IMG/VR virus record: IMGVR_UViG_3300005528_000174 | Coordinates: 1-25,975 of that record | DNA length: 25,975 nucleotides | Strand: one strand, 5' to 3' | Source of the DNA: a virus | Shown here: positions 8,754 to 17,252 of the stretch, piece by piece | How positions within the stretch are numbered: the first letter of the stretch is position 1 | Layout: each line of letters begins with the position of its first letter | Notes under the pieces: model-generated | Seen by the model: the letters and a program-made list of their open reading frames with translations, nothing else | What the model was told of the DNA's origin: nothing | The model's database searches: none | Made by a program: the position numbers and the translations under genes

Positions 8754-9194
8754 ATGTCTTTTTTTTACGAACAACCACAAGGTTACTGGGATATTAAATT
8801 AAATACAAGCTTAAAACGATTTGTAAAATCCGAAGACGTAAAACAAGACCCATTTTTACCTAGCATTTTAATGTCAATTGGTACAAATAAAAGAGTTCAA
8901 CTAACGGATATTAATACCTCACTTGAAACTGGGTATATTTTTGAACTTAACCTTACGGAAAACGAACCAGTAGGAAGTTTTTTACATGCAATTTTACCTA
9001 ATTTTGAAAACACAGATTCTTTTTTTGATACAATAAACACAGAGCTTAAAAGATGTTTAAATTGGATGATAAATAGACAGCTTGCAGACTCCATACAAGC
9101 CGTTTCGTTCTTAAAAGATAAAAAAATTGTTGCATTTATTGAAATAGCATATACAACAAATACTATTCGTAAATATGAAATACCTTTACAATGA
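8754..9194 (+). CDS. Baseplate wedge protein, GP46/gp25-like
   Basis: 146 residues, the usual size. The pattern is that of Mu GP46-like proteins: an N-terminal GYWDIKL region, a hydrophobic centre with DSFFDTINTELKRCLNWMINRQLADSI (a conserved helix ending in a Trp-containing segment), and a beta C-terminus ending IRKYEIPLQ. It should link the hub to the J-like wedge. One base separates it from the preceding stop (TAATATG), and its own TGA overlaps the J-like start (ATGA). Confidence 0.7.
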   Translation: MSFFYEQPQGYWDIKLNTSLKRFVKSEDVKQDPFLPSILMSIGTNKRVQLTDINTSLETGYIFELNLTENEPVGSFLHAILPNFENTDSFFDTINTELKRCLNWMINRQLADSIQAVSFLKDKKIVAFIEIAYTTNTIRKYEIPLQ

Positions 9195-10525
9195 AAGAAT
9201 TCGCAACGACAAAAAAAGAAGTGCGGGATGTAATTGTAACGGAGGGGTTTAATCCAACTTTTAACGTACCAGGTAATGAAGCTTTTAATGTTGAGGCAGA
9301 CCCGTTTATAAATCAATTAACCGATGCAATAGCAACTCTTGCTTCTTCGCTTGTTATATCTCAAGAAACATCAATTAAAAACAGCCTTACTCCTGCAAAC
9401 GTAGGAATTGCTTTAGGTGAAAAGCCAAAAGACGCCTCCGTTTCTCAAGGATTTATAAGTTTTCAAGGGACGGTAGGTACGCTAATCCCTCAAAATAGCC
9501 TAGTTTCAATTAATGGACTTTTGTACAACACTTTAGCGGGTGCAGTCGTAAACAACACATCAATTCCCATTTCAAACATAGCAACAGACGGGTTAGGTAC
9601 TATTACAGTCACCACTGCTTCAAATGACAATTTTGCTAGTAAACTTTTGTTTTCAATATCAGGAGTTTCAACCCCTGCTTATAATATTTCAAACGCTTTA
9701 ATTACGGTAACGGGAGAAAAAACCTTTACATACCAAAAACTAGTGACCCCCGCTGGAAACATTTCTGGAAGTGGTTTAATAACCGGAACTCTTTTAAGTG
9801 TTGAAGTAAAATCTCAAGAGTTTGGTTTAAAAGTAAATGTTGACAGGGACGTTGAGGTTAAGCTAAACACGCCAATTGTAGGAATAAACTCTTCAGGCTA
9901 TGTGCAATATACAAAAATTTCAGGAGGAGCAGAAGCCGAAACTAAATCTGAATTTAACGCTAGAATGCTTGTAAAGTTTACAACGCCAGACACGGGATCA
10001 AATTATCAAACTGTAATTAATGCAGCACTTTCAGTGCCTGGAGTAACAAGAGCGTGGATTCAAGAATATGTGAATTCAGTAGAGGTAGGCGGAGAGGTTC
10101 GCGTGCGTTTTGTTTTAGATGGTAAACCAATCACTATATTTCCAGACGCAGCCGAAAAAACAGCCGTCAGAAATGCGGTTTTACCTTTTATTTCAGCAGG
10201 AATTCCTTTGTCTTTAGTTGTTGCAGATGGACCACAAAATAAACCGTATACAATAGCGTTTGCGGGAATCCCTGTGGGTATAAATGACGCAGTATTAGGT
10301 GGGATTATTAGGGCAGATTTAAAAACTCTTTTTAATACAACACAATACAATTCCGACCTTGCACTTTGGGAAATACAGGGCGTTATAAGTGACGCTTTTA
10401 AAAAAGACGGAAGGGCAAGCTCAGCTCAAATACAGGCGGTTTTAACTTCAACTGTCATCACTATACCGCCAACACCAACAGATGATTTTTTAGCAACTAT
10501 TGGAACTATAACAGGAATTGTATAA
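9191..10525 (+). CDS. Baseplate J-like protein (Mu gp47 family)
   Basis: 444 residues. It forms the wedge ring of the baseplate. Family features seen: the N-terminal FQGTVGTLIPQNSLVSINGLLY segment (G..GT.IP.gt.v.. tGl.Y), the AEAETKSEFNARMLVKFTTPDTGSN segment (residues about 255-280, E....R.l......p..Gs.), the PGVTRAWIQEYVNSVEVGGEVRVRFVLDG stretch (PGV.ra.v......... G.V.v.fv.d), and a terminal part with the usual 'A.......G' pattern. Length is normal for the family. Start ATG 9191 overlaps the previous stop. Confidence 0.9.
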   Translation: MKEFATTKKEVRDVIVTEGFNPTFNVPGNEAFNVEADPFINQLTDAIATLASSLVISQETSIKNSLTPANVGIALGEKPKDASVSQGFISFQGTVGTLIPQNSLVSINGLLYNTLAGAVVNNTSIPISNIATDGLGTITVTTASNDNFASKLLFSISGVSTPAYNISNALITVTGEKTFTYQKLVTPAGNISGSGLITGTLLSVEVKSQEFGLKVNVDRDVEVKLNTPIVGINSSGYVQYTKISGGAEAETKSEFNARMLVKFTTPDTGSNYQTVINAALSVPGVTRAWIQEYVNSVEVGGEVRVRFVLDGKPITIFPDAAEKTAVRNAVLPFISAGIPLSLVVADGPQNKPYTIAFAGIPVGINDAVLGGIIRADLKTLFNTTQYNSDLALWEIQGVISDAFKKDGRASSAQIQAVLTSTVITIPPTPTDDFLATIGTITGIV

Positions 10526-10526
10526 T

Positions 10527-11111
10527 ATGGCAAACGTTTTACCTACATTTCCAGTATATACAGCAGAACAAATTCGGGACGCATTACTTGAAGTTTTGCC
10601 AAACGGTTATTTTTGGCAATGGAAGGATAACAAGGAATCAAATCTTTATAAAGTAGTACAATCTTACGCATTAGGGCTTGTCAATTATTTTAATGACATT
10701 CAGAATAGGGCTTGGGTTGAATTAAATCCTTCAACAACAATTGACTATATTTCCGTTTGGGAAAGTATTGTAGGGATTCCTGATGGATGCCTTTCCATTA
10801 CTGGAACTTTACAAGATAGAAGAAAACAAGTACTGTCAAGATTAGCAGGTTTTAATATAACAACCGTTGCAGATGTCAAGAATTACTTGACAAGTGCAGG
10901 ATATACATTCATTGATGTTATAAACGCTCGTGACTATGTTAACGGACAAGGATTTGATTACGTTTTTGATATATGGAATCCCTCTCCAAACGAAGCAAGA
11001 TATAGTCTTGTTTTAATTTTGGAAGCAGGAAATCCTGATAATAATACAATTGAATGCATTGTTCGAAAAATAAAGCCAATGGGTATAAGAATTTATCGTT
11101 TTGAATACTAA
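10527..11111 (+). CDS. DUF2313/Mu gp48-like tail-end protein
   Basis: 194 residues from ATG 10527, placed by the TAATATG junction with the J-like stop; a TTG 9 bases upstream lies inside the previous gene. It has the DUF2313 pattern: an N-terminal leucine-proline rich region (LLEVLPNGYFW), a conserved W-E-S-I-V-G-I-P-D block, then DRRKQVLSRLAG, and an end like VRKIKPMGIRIYRFEY. Proteins of this family sit at the periphery of the baseplate beside the fibres. Normal length, no membrane segment. The fibre gene follows after two bases. Confidence 0.85.
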   Translation: MANVLPTFPVYTAEQIRDALLEVLPNGYFWQWKDNKESNLYKVVQSYALGLVNYFNDIQNRAWVELNPSTTIDYISVWESIVGIPDGCLSITGTLQDRRKQVLSRLAGFNITTVADVKNYLTSAGYTFIDVINARDYVNGQGFDYVFDIWNPSPNEARYSLVLILEAGNPDNNTIECIVRKIKPMGIRIYRFEY

Positions 11112-11113
11112 AT

Positions 11114-12847
11114 ATGGGTGATTTTTCCAACAAAACAACGCAAGAACCAAAATCAGGAATTGCTCTTGAAAGTCAAATAACAAGTCAAGAGTTTGCCCTT
11201 GCAAATGCACAACAGAGGGGCATTTTAACGGCTGGTCAAATTACATACGACCCAACAACTCATTTAACGCAATCTCAATTAGAGGCTATTTCGCCAATTC
11301 GCTTGGCAAATGCAGTTGCAAATATTTCCTCAAGAGCAGAAGACTTTGTCATTCATACAGGTTCAACTGCAACAGCGTACCGCATAAGACACGTAACTCA
11401 AAATATAACAGTTTTAAAAAATAAAGCATATAGTGCTTCACCTGCCCCTGCCGACTTTTTAACAAATGCTTCCTTTCCTACTGTAAAAGTAGATAACACG
11501 ATTGCAACGGGTACAGTTATACGCTTTAGACCAAACTTAACAAACACAACACCAACAACTTTACAACTATTTAATAATCCAGATGGAACGGGTTTAGTCG
11601 GTACTAGTACTTTCCCTATAGTTGACCCTCAAGGTGTCGCTATTACAGCAGGATATTTAAAAACCAATGCAGATTATTTATTTAAGTTTACAGGCACAAA
11701 TTGGCAAGTAATACAAACTGAAGTCGCTAGCATTTCAACGGGAATAACAGCAGGCACTATTCCTATAAACGGAACGGCTTCCGCAACGGAGACTATTGCA
11801 GGAATTGCGGAAATTGCAACGCAAGCGGAAGTTACGACGGGCACTGTTGATACTCATATTTTAAGTCCTTTAAAGGCACAAACGGCCTTTTTACGCAAAG
11901 ACGGCTCAACTACTGGAAACTATTTTGCAACTGGCACAATTTATGCGGGCGACGGCACGACAAATCAAATTATAAGAAATGTAGCCAATCCCGTACAAAA
12001 TCAAGACGCGGTTACTTTAAGCTTTTTAAATGCACAATTAGGAAATATAGGTTTACGTAAATTTGCGGTAAATAATGCTACTTTAGTTGCAGGAGTGCCT
12101 TCTTATATTTCAGGAACTGGTGCAACTGCAACGATAACGGCAAACGCTACAAATCCATTAATTTTGACATCTGCAGATGGAATCACTCGCGTCTTTACAA
12201 CTAACCAAACTGCAACAGCAGACGCAACTAATAACTTAAAAAGAATTATTTGGGAAGGTGGAGCTTATGGTTCAGCAGTAACGGATACATTTGTTGCCAT
12301 TGGTAATAATGTAACGCAAGGAATAGGCACGACGCCACCCACGGGAGGTGCTAGTGGTGATTATTATGTTCAATATAATACTTTAGAAACGTGGAAAAAT
12401 ATTGCAGGAGTTTGGACAAAATTTCGATGGGTAGACCTTGGAGAAGGTATTAGGGCGGCAGGAGCTTGGACAAGTCTTGTTAGTTATGCCTTTAACGGTG
12501 AAACTGTTTTTTCAGGTGGAACTATAGCAATAAACGCAAACAGTACGTTTAATACTAATATTAATTTACGCCTAAATTATTTATGCAACCTTCAAGCCGT
12601 ATATAATACCATTACTGGGTCAGGCAATACTGCAATCTTGCCAAATGGAAGTGGTGGGTATAATTTAAATCAAGGCGTTTTTGCTGGCACAGGATCTGGC
12701 TATGGATCTTCTATATGGGTAAATCAGGCAAACCCCTTTCAACTAAGATTAATTACTGGAGCTATTGGAATATGGCATAGTCCATCTGAAGTTAATAGAT
12801 TTTTTACTGGAGGAAGTCTTTTTGCAATTATCGAACGAACTTATTAA
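11114..12847 (+). CDS. Tail fibre / tail-spike-like host-recognition protein
   Basis: 577 residues, low in Cys and rich in Thr/Asn/Gly/Ala, as in beta-structured fibres. Order seen: an N-terminal helical attachment part, then beta-rich repeats and an ETIAGIAEIATQAEVTTGTVDTHILSPLKAQ collar motif (about 222-255, the 'GIA.IATQAE...G.dd..i.TPlkl' collar of many phage fibres). A DGSTTGNYFATGT and NPVQNQDAVTLSFLN trimerisation-like section follows, and the terminal region about 430-577 is probably the receptor-binding tip. It directly follows the DUF2313-like gene and precedes a candidate assembly/companion gene. Receptor unknown. The start follows the upstream stop by two bases. Confidence 0.8.
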   Translation: MGDFSNKTTQEPKSGIALESQITSQEFALANAQQRGILTAGQITYDPTTHLTQSQLEAISPIRLANAVANISSRAEDFVIHTGSTATAYRIRHVTQNITVLKNKAYSASPAPADFLTNASFPTVKVDNTIATGTVIRFRPNLTNTTPTTLQLFNNPDGTGLVGTSTFPIVDPQGVAITAGYLKTNADYLFKFTGTNWQVIQTEVASISTGITAGTIPINGTASATETIAGIAEIATQAEVTTGTVDTHILSPLKAQTAFLRKDGSTTGNYFATGTIYAGDGTTNQIIRNVANPVQNQDAVTLSFLNAQLGNIGLRKFAVNNATLVAGVPSYISGTGATATITANATNPLILTSADGITRVFTTNQTATADATNNLKRIIWEGGAYGSAVTDTFVAIGNNVTQGIGTTPPTGGASGDYYVQYNTLETWKNIAGVWTKFRWVDLGEGIRAAGAWTSLVSYAFNGETVFSGGTIAINANSTFNTNINLRLNYLCNLQAVYNTITGSGNTAILPNGSGGYNLNQGVFAGTGSGYGSSIWVNQANPFQLRLITGAIGIWHSPSEVNRFFTGGSLFAIIERTY

Positions 12848-12853
12848 GTATAT

Positions 12854-13516
12854 ATGCCATTTATAAACAACGTTTATCTTGTTAGTAAAGTAACAAATAC
12901 AATTCAATATTTTGCAGAAATATGGCAAGCTGAAGACGGTACTATTTCTCAAACAGTTCAAAACGCACAAGGTCAATCTATTGCAGAATTGTTAACAGAC
13001 TGGAGATTTGCAACCCAAAATGAAATAGATGAATATATTGAATTACCAAAAGCAAAACAAAGCAAGTTGCAAGAAGTTAGTACATATTACAATAGTAGGG
13101 AAGACACTGCGGAATGCTGGAATTTACACATAAGCGTTATTTCAACACCCAGCTCTAACGTTTACATCAAAAATGATAGGTCTGTAGCATGGTGGAAAGC
13201 CAATGCTAATGCTTTATATTGTGGTAATAGCGAAAAAGAAATGTACTTTTTTGACAAAACAGGATTAGCAACACCTTTACTTGTAACGCCCGAAGCTGCA
13301 TCTTATTTGACATCGGAAGCAATTACAATTGAGAATGACATTGGCTACACTTATTATACTGAAGTGATTCCTAAAATACAAAGCTTTAAAACATTAAAAC
13401 AAGTAGAAATGTACGATTTTAAAAAAGACTTTGAAAAAATTAATCGCCTTATTAAAATAGACATGAAAACTTTTAATGTAGTTATTTTAAAAAAAACAAA
13501 TCGCAATAGAACTTAA
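12854..13516 (+). CDS. Hypothetical fibre-associated protein (possible tail fibre assembly/chaperone)
   Basis: 220 residues, no membrane segment. Starts 6 bases after the fibre stop. The first 70 residues contain YFAEIWQAEDGTISQTVQNAQGQS, a short beta-rich segment, and then ATQNEIDEYIELPKAKQSKLQEVSTYYNSRE. That A-x-x-E-I-D...K..KL.E segment is like the linker of fibre-assembly and DUF4376-type proteins, but the match is weak. Residues 95-160 carry SVAWWKANANALYCGNSEKEMYFF. I do not recognise the family. The position fits a fibre-companion or chaperone role. The last 35 bases overlap the end of the oppositely oriented nuclease gene. Confidence 0.5.
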   Translation: MPFINNVYLVSKVTNTIQYFAEIWQAEDGTISQTVQNAQGQSIAELLTDWRFATQNEIDEYIELPKAKQSKLQEVSTYYNSREDTAECWNLHISVISTPSSNVYIKNDRSVAWWKANANALYCGNSEKEMYFFDKTGLATPLLVTPEAASYLTSEAITIENDIGYTYYTEVIPKIQSFKTLKQVEMYDFKKDFEKINRLIKIDMKTFNVVILKKTNRNRT

Positions 13517-13859
13517 ACTCATGCAGGGTTTTTATAATGTGAACTATATGCCCTGTAGCTTTTAATTGTTTATGAATTATCTTTTGCGATTCGGTGACCC
13601 TTCCTGTTGCACTTTTTAATTCAAAAAAAATAGTTTTACCTTCCCAGCATATTTGTAAATCAGGCCACCCTTTTACTCTACCCATTGCGTTCATTTTGGC
13701 ATTATAGCGAATCATTTTTATTTTATCCCCGCTCGGGTTTTCATTTGGGGAGTGGTGAAGAATTGCACCAGAGTAAGAGTAACGCTGATAAAAATACTGA
13801 ACACAGTGCAATTGTAAAATATCCTCTTTTAAATAAACTTCATTATTTTTTTCTTGCAT
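13482..13859 (-). CDS. VRR-NUC domain nuclease
   Basis: 125 residues, the size of stand-alone VRR-NUC proteins. The catalytic PD-(D/E)XK core is visible: HHSPNE (35-40), GWPDL with Asp67, then FFELK with Glu80 and Lys82, and Q92 in the closing helix (TESQKIIHKQL). Stand-alone proteins of this family in phages are structure-selective DNA nucleases, possibly acting on Holliday or flap-like junctions during replication or packaging; the substrate is inferred. It lies antisense to the surrounding tail genes, between two fibre sets. It overlaps the 3' end of the 12854 gene by 35 bases. No convincing promoter was found upstream of 13859. The start is ATG 13859. Confidence 0.85.
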   Translation of the reverse strand: MQEKNNEVYLKEDILQLHCVQYFYQRYSYSGAILHHSPNENPSGDKIKMIRYNAKMNAMGRVKGWPDLQICWEGKTIFFELKSATGRVTESQKIIHKQLKATGHIVHIIKTLHEFKFYCDLFFLK

Positions 13860-13909
13860 TTTACTTTTAAAGTGTTTTATCTAAAAGAGAATAAAAGCAC
13901 ATTCTAAAT

Positions 13910-14482
13910 ATGCAAACAAAAAAAATAACTACATTAGCGCAAAGAACACTTACCGTCGCTTCTTTTGAATATAAAATTGAAAATCAAGTAGGTAACTACG
14001 CATTAGAAACCTTAAAGTTAACCACAACTGGCAATGATAATATAAAAGGTATTGTTAAGATTCAAATTGCAGGTGCAACGGGTCCACAGTCGGTATATAA
14101 CGGCACTTTTGATTTTGAAGTAAAGACACCCACAACACTTGAAAGAGTTTTAAATGTTCAAGATAAGGCAAACGTTAACTATACTTCTGTTCCAGGTACA
14201 ATCACCGCTTCAGTTGATAACTTAAGTGTTGAGTATACGGGCCTTGAAGGATTATATCAAATTAGATTGCTTGAAGGTAGCGTTTTTAATGGTGCAACCG
14301 TTTCTCATACTTTAGATATTGACGGTTCTTTAAATGGACAAGATGATTTTTTTATACCCGATGATGTCACTTTACCAAAAAGGGGTAAAAACGTTGCAAT
14401 AGGTTTTCGTAAATCTTGGATTGCAACCTTTACAGCTTTGACACCATCTGCAAACACAAACATATATTTACAAATTATTTAA
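13910..14482 (+). CDS. Hypothetical virion/tail-associated protein
   Basis: 190 residues, beta-rich, no signal peptide or membrane segment. It begins MQTKKITTLAQRTLTVASFEY and contains runs such as VKIQIAGATGPQSVYNGTF and an IDGSLNGQDDFFIPDDVTLPKRGKN stretch. No family recognised. The gene opens the second fibre set, 50 bases after the divergent nuclease start, and is followed 3 bases later by a large fibre gene. A structural adaptor or base-of-fibre role is likely but only from context. Start ATG 13910 has the AAT context. Confidence 0.6.
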   Translation: MQTKKITTLAQRTLTVASFEYKIENQVGNYALETLKLTTTGNDNIKGIVKIQIAGATGPQSVYNGTFDFEVKTPTTLERVLNVQDKANVNYTSVPGTITASVDNLSVEYTGLEGLYQIRLLEGSVFNGATVSHTLDIDGSLNGQDDFFIPDDVTLPKRGKNVAIGFRKSWIATFTALTPSANTNIYLQII

Positions 14483-14485
14483 AAT

Positions 14486-16510
14486 ATGAAAATAGGCGAA
14501 TATACAGGACTTAATGAAGCAGTCGAAGACGTATTAGCGGATGTTGGTGGTGGAGGCGGTGGCGCATCAAATTATAAAGGAGAATGGGACGCCTCAACAA
14601 ATACTCCAGTTCTTGCAAACGGATCAGGGACTTCTGGAAATTATTATCAAGTTTCAGTTGCTGGAAGTGTTGATTTTGGTTCTGGCTTAATTTCTTTTGA
14701 GCAGTACGATCACGTTGCATATAGTGGTGCAATATGGTATAAATTAGACAATTCTTGGCGTGCAAGTGAAATCTTGACAGATGGAACTTTTACGCCCTCT
14801 GTTACTCAACTGTCTGCCAACGTAACCGTCAAGACTAATCTAGAAAGGGCGGCGGGACGCATAGACACCAAAGCTTCTTCGGTTAATAATATAGCGTCCG
14901 TTAGTGGAGACGTACAAATAGATGGTGACGATATTCCTAGTGGATCAATCAATAGATGGTTAAGAGAGTCAACAAATTTGCAAGAAAAAACTTCAAATAT
15001 TGTAAATAATTCAGGCAGTTATGAAATACGCCCAACTCTTGGAGACGCGGACAGTGGCGTTAAATATACTCATTTAAACGACTCTTTAAAAGCTACTCTT
15101 GACGCTAAATTAAGCCCCCTAGATAATAAAGTTTACTACGTTTCAGCAACGGGAAATGATTCAAACATTGGTTATGATATTACAAAGCCATTTTTAACCC
15201 TTGGGGCTGCTTTAATCGCCGCAGGCAACACTGGCAATCAAATCTGTGTTTTACCAGGTACTTATGCAGGAAACTACACAATTAGTCAATTAAATGTTAC
15301 CATTGTTGGTTTTAATGCAGAACCATCTGGAATAGTAAATTTTACAGGCACTATAACGGTAACAAGCACCTCCTCTAGTGTCAGAATACAAGGTTTAGCA
15401 ATAACAAACTTAGTTCATTCTGGTGCAGGTACTTTATACTTACTTAATACAACGGTAAACACAAGCACTACATTATCAGGCTCTGGTTATTTTGAAGCAG
15501 AAAGTTCTGATTTTCAAGGTGGATCTTTAACTGGAACGGTAAGCATTACTGGTTCTGGTTCTAAAGTCTTTCAGGGGGGAAACTACATAGGCGCGACTAC
15601 TATTAACAACGCAAGTGCAGTTGTTAACTTTTCAAACAACGTTATATCTTCACCAGTTGTAGTTACGACTGGAACTTTTGACCTTAACAATACACCAGTT
15701 TATGCTGCAACTAATGGAGGCATAGCAGTTGCCATCAATGGAGGCACTTTTATCGCTAATAATGCAAATGTACTAAATCCAAATAATTCAACTGGAAAAA
15801 TTACAATAGCCACAGGTTGCGTGTATAGTTTTAGTAATTTCAAATATGATGGTACAGGAATAAATGCAGGGGCGGTGAGTTCCGTTAGGGTTGCATTTTT
15901 TGATGCTTTAAATGCCGTTAACCTTACTGGGGCGCGACTTTTAGTATCTGACGCAAGTAAAAGAATTGTATCTTCAGCGGTCACTGCAACAGAGGCGGGG
16001 TTTTTGTCAGGGGTGACAAGTAACATACAAACTCAGTTTAATAATATTTCCGCTAAACGATACATGTACGCTGCGCTCAATACACCTTATCAATTGCCGA
16101 ATAACAACCAAGCACAAGATATTTTTAACTTTGCTCAAGTTAACGCAAACGGGATTACCGTGAGTGGAAGCGTTTTTACTGTGCCTGCAGGTACTTATCA
16201 AATAAGTGCTTCGTTATGTGTATATGCAAGTGTATCTCCAGCAACAACCCAAATTCTTGTTATGGCTACTATTGTTAACGCTTCTACCAATGTTGCATTA
16301 AGCTCAAACTTTACTATATCCGCTGCAACACCACCTTATACAACTTGGGTACAAAGTACAATGCCTAGTGCAACAATGATTATTACTTTTGCAAGTTCTA
16401 CAAATATTAAAATGCGTACCAGCCAAGTTTTAACTAGTACTGGCGTTCCAGTGATTAGCTTTGGTAACCCTAGCAACGGAGGAACAGTTTTAAGTATTGT
16501 GCAAATATAA
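14486..16510 (+). CDS. Tail fibre/tail-spike-like protein with beta-helix and jelly-roll-like tip
   Basis: 674 residues, Ser/Thr/Asn/Gly rich. Order: residues 1-30 with an acidic start and a glycine hinge (ADVGGGGGGAS); 30-95 a beta module (NYKGEWDASTNTPVLANGSG...); 205-420 repeated short beta strands of parallel beta-helix character, opening with VYYVSATGNDSNIGYDITKPF (YVS..GND.n.G.....PF.TL.AA, the pectate-lyase-like start) and followed by FEAESSDFQGG and similar; 520-674 a C-terminal region (VPAGTYQISASLCVYASVS) like a C1q/TNF-type jelly roll. It would bind, and perhaps act on, host surface polysaccharide. Active-site residues cannot be assigned. It sits directly before the hydrolase gene. 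Confidence 0.75.
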   Translation: MKIGEYTGLNEAVEDVLADVGGGGGGASNYKGEWDASTNTPVLANGSGTSGNYYQVSVAGSVDFGSGLISFEQYDHVAYSGAIWYKLDNSWRASEILTDGTFTPSVTQLSANVTVKTNLERAAGRIDTKASSVNNIASVSGDVQIDGDDIPSGSINRWLRESTNLQEKTSNIVNNSGSYEIRPTLGDADSGVKYTHLNDSLKATLDAKLSPLDNKVYYVSATGNDSNIGYDITKPFLTLGAALIAAGNTGNQICVLPGTYAGNYTISQLNVTIVGFNAEPSGIVNFTGTITVTSTSSSVRIQGLAITNLVHSGAGTLYLLNTTVNTSTTLSGSGYFEAESSDFQGGSLTGTVSITGSGSKVFQGGNYIGATTINNASAVVNFSNNVISSPVVVTTGTFDLNNTPVYAATNGGIAVAINGGTFIANNANVLNPNNSTGKITIATGCVYSFSNFKYDGTGINAGAVSSVRVAFFDALNAVNLTGARLLVSDASKRIVSSAVTATEAGFLSGVTSNIQTQFNNISAKRYMYAALNTPYQLPNNNQAQDIFNFAQVNANGITVSGSVFTVPAGTYQISASLCVYASVSPATTQILVMATIVNASTNVALSSNFTISAATPPYTTWVQSTMPSATMIITFASSTNIKMRTSQVLTSTGVPVISFGNPSNGGTVLSIVQI

Positions 16511-16544
16511 CAAAAAACCTTTTTATAGTCAATGTCAATTAAAT

Positions 16545-17252
16545 ATGAAAAAAGAAACAAAGCTTCAGCTAAAATGTGGTTTTTTATATTTTACACAAAC
16601 TTATAATAAGAATACGCCAATGCTAATAAGACTTTTTAGAATCTTAACTAACGAAGCTACACAGTCCCCGTATTATCATGTATTGTTTTTCTTTGTACTT
16701 CCAAAGGAATTAAAGGGAAAAGATTACAAACCAAATAATTTTAACATCATTCCTTTAAATGTTGGGGAAACTTATTGCGCAGAAGCCCATGTAAAAGAAG
16801 GGTTTAGTTTAATGTCTTTTTCCGATAGGATGGAATACGCAAAAAGCAACCCTGGCAACATTTTTATTCAAAAGTTTACAGTAGAATGCAACCCCGAGCA
16901 GTATGTTGAAACTGTAGAGCAAGCAATTAAAATGGCGCAAAAAAAAGCAAAATATTCTAGGATTTTGGCTGCAATGTCAGCTTACGACCATTATTTTTTT
17001 ATACGAAAAGCGCGCCCTTATATTTATAAGTTATTTAAAAGATTTTTTAAAGTTGACGATGTACCATTTTGTAGCGTTGCTTCACTTTTATTTTATGTAA
17101 AAATAAAAAACCTTGACAAAATGACTTTTGAAGAATGTCTTGCTTATTCGCCTGGAGAACTGGAATCCTTTTTAAGGTCAAGAGGAGAAGAAGACCCTAA
17201 ACTTTATGCAGTTGTACATGAAAATACCATTACCTACATTGAACACAATTAA
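16545..17252 (+). CDS. Permuted NlpC/P60 (YiiX-like) cysteine hydrolase
   Basis: 235 residues from ATG 16545, preferred over the upstream GTG (16497) inside the preceding fibre gene because ATG has the AAT context. The permuted-papain arrangement is visible. The His motif (TQSPYYHVLFFF, His45) comes first, then an acidic-His segment (CAEAHVKEG, Glu80), a YDHYFF stretch (147-152), and the nucleophile region at the C-terminal side (PFCSVASLLFY, Cys176), followed by AYSPGELESFL. This family cleaves cell-wall peptides or lipids/amides; the substrate is unknown. There is no signal peptide, so it would need a holin or act at the membrane. It begins an envelope-directed block of genes and may be the phage lysin or a virion-entry enzyme. 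Confidence 0.65.
   Translation: MKKETKLQLKCGFLYFTQTYNKNTPMLIRLFRILTNEATQSPYYHVLFFFVLPKELKGKDYKPNNFNIIPLNVGETYCAEAHVKEGFSLMSFSDRMEYAKSNPGNIFIQKFTVECNPEQYVETVEQAIKMAQKKAKYSRILAAMSAYDHYFFIRKARPYIYKLFKRFFKVDDVPFCSVASLLFYVKIKNLDKMTFEECLAYSPGELESFLRSRGEEDPKLYAVVHENTITYIEHN

Noticed and set aside
13685-13870. A 61-codon plus-strand open frame opposite the nuclease gene
   Set aside because: It mirrors the VRR-NUC coding strand, has no start context and no recognisable protein features.
13860-13909. A promoter for either direction in the gap between nuclease and second fibre set
   Set aside because: TAGAAT-like boxes occur but no matching -35 element at proper spacing could be placed with confidence.
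16497-16544. An earlier GTG start for the hydrolase gene
   Set aside because: It lies inside the end of the fibre gene and would add a 16-residue extension without support; ATG 16545 has the AAT context used across this phage.
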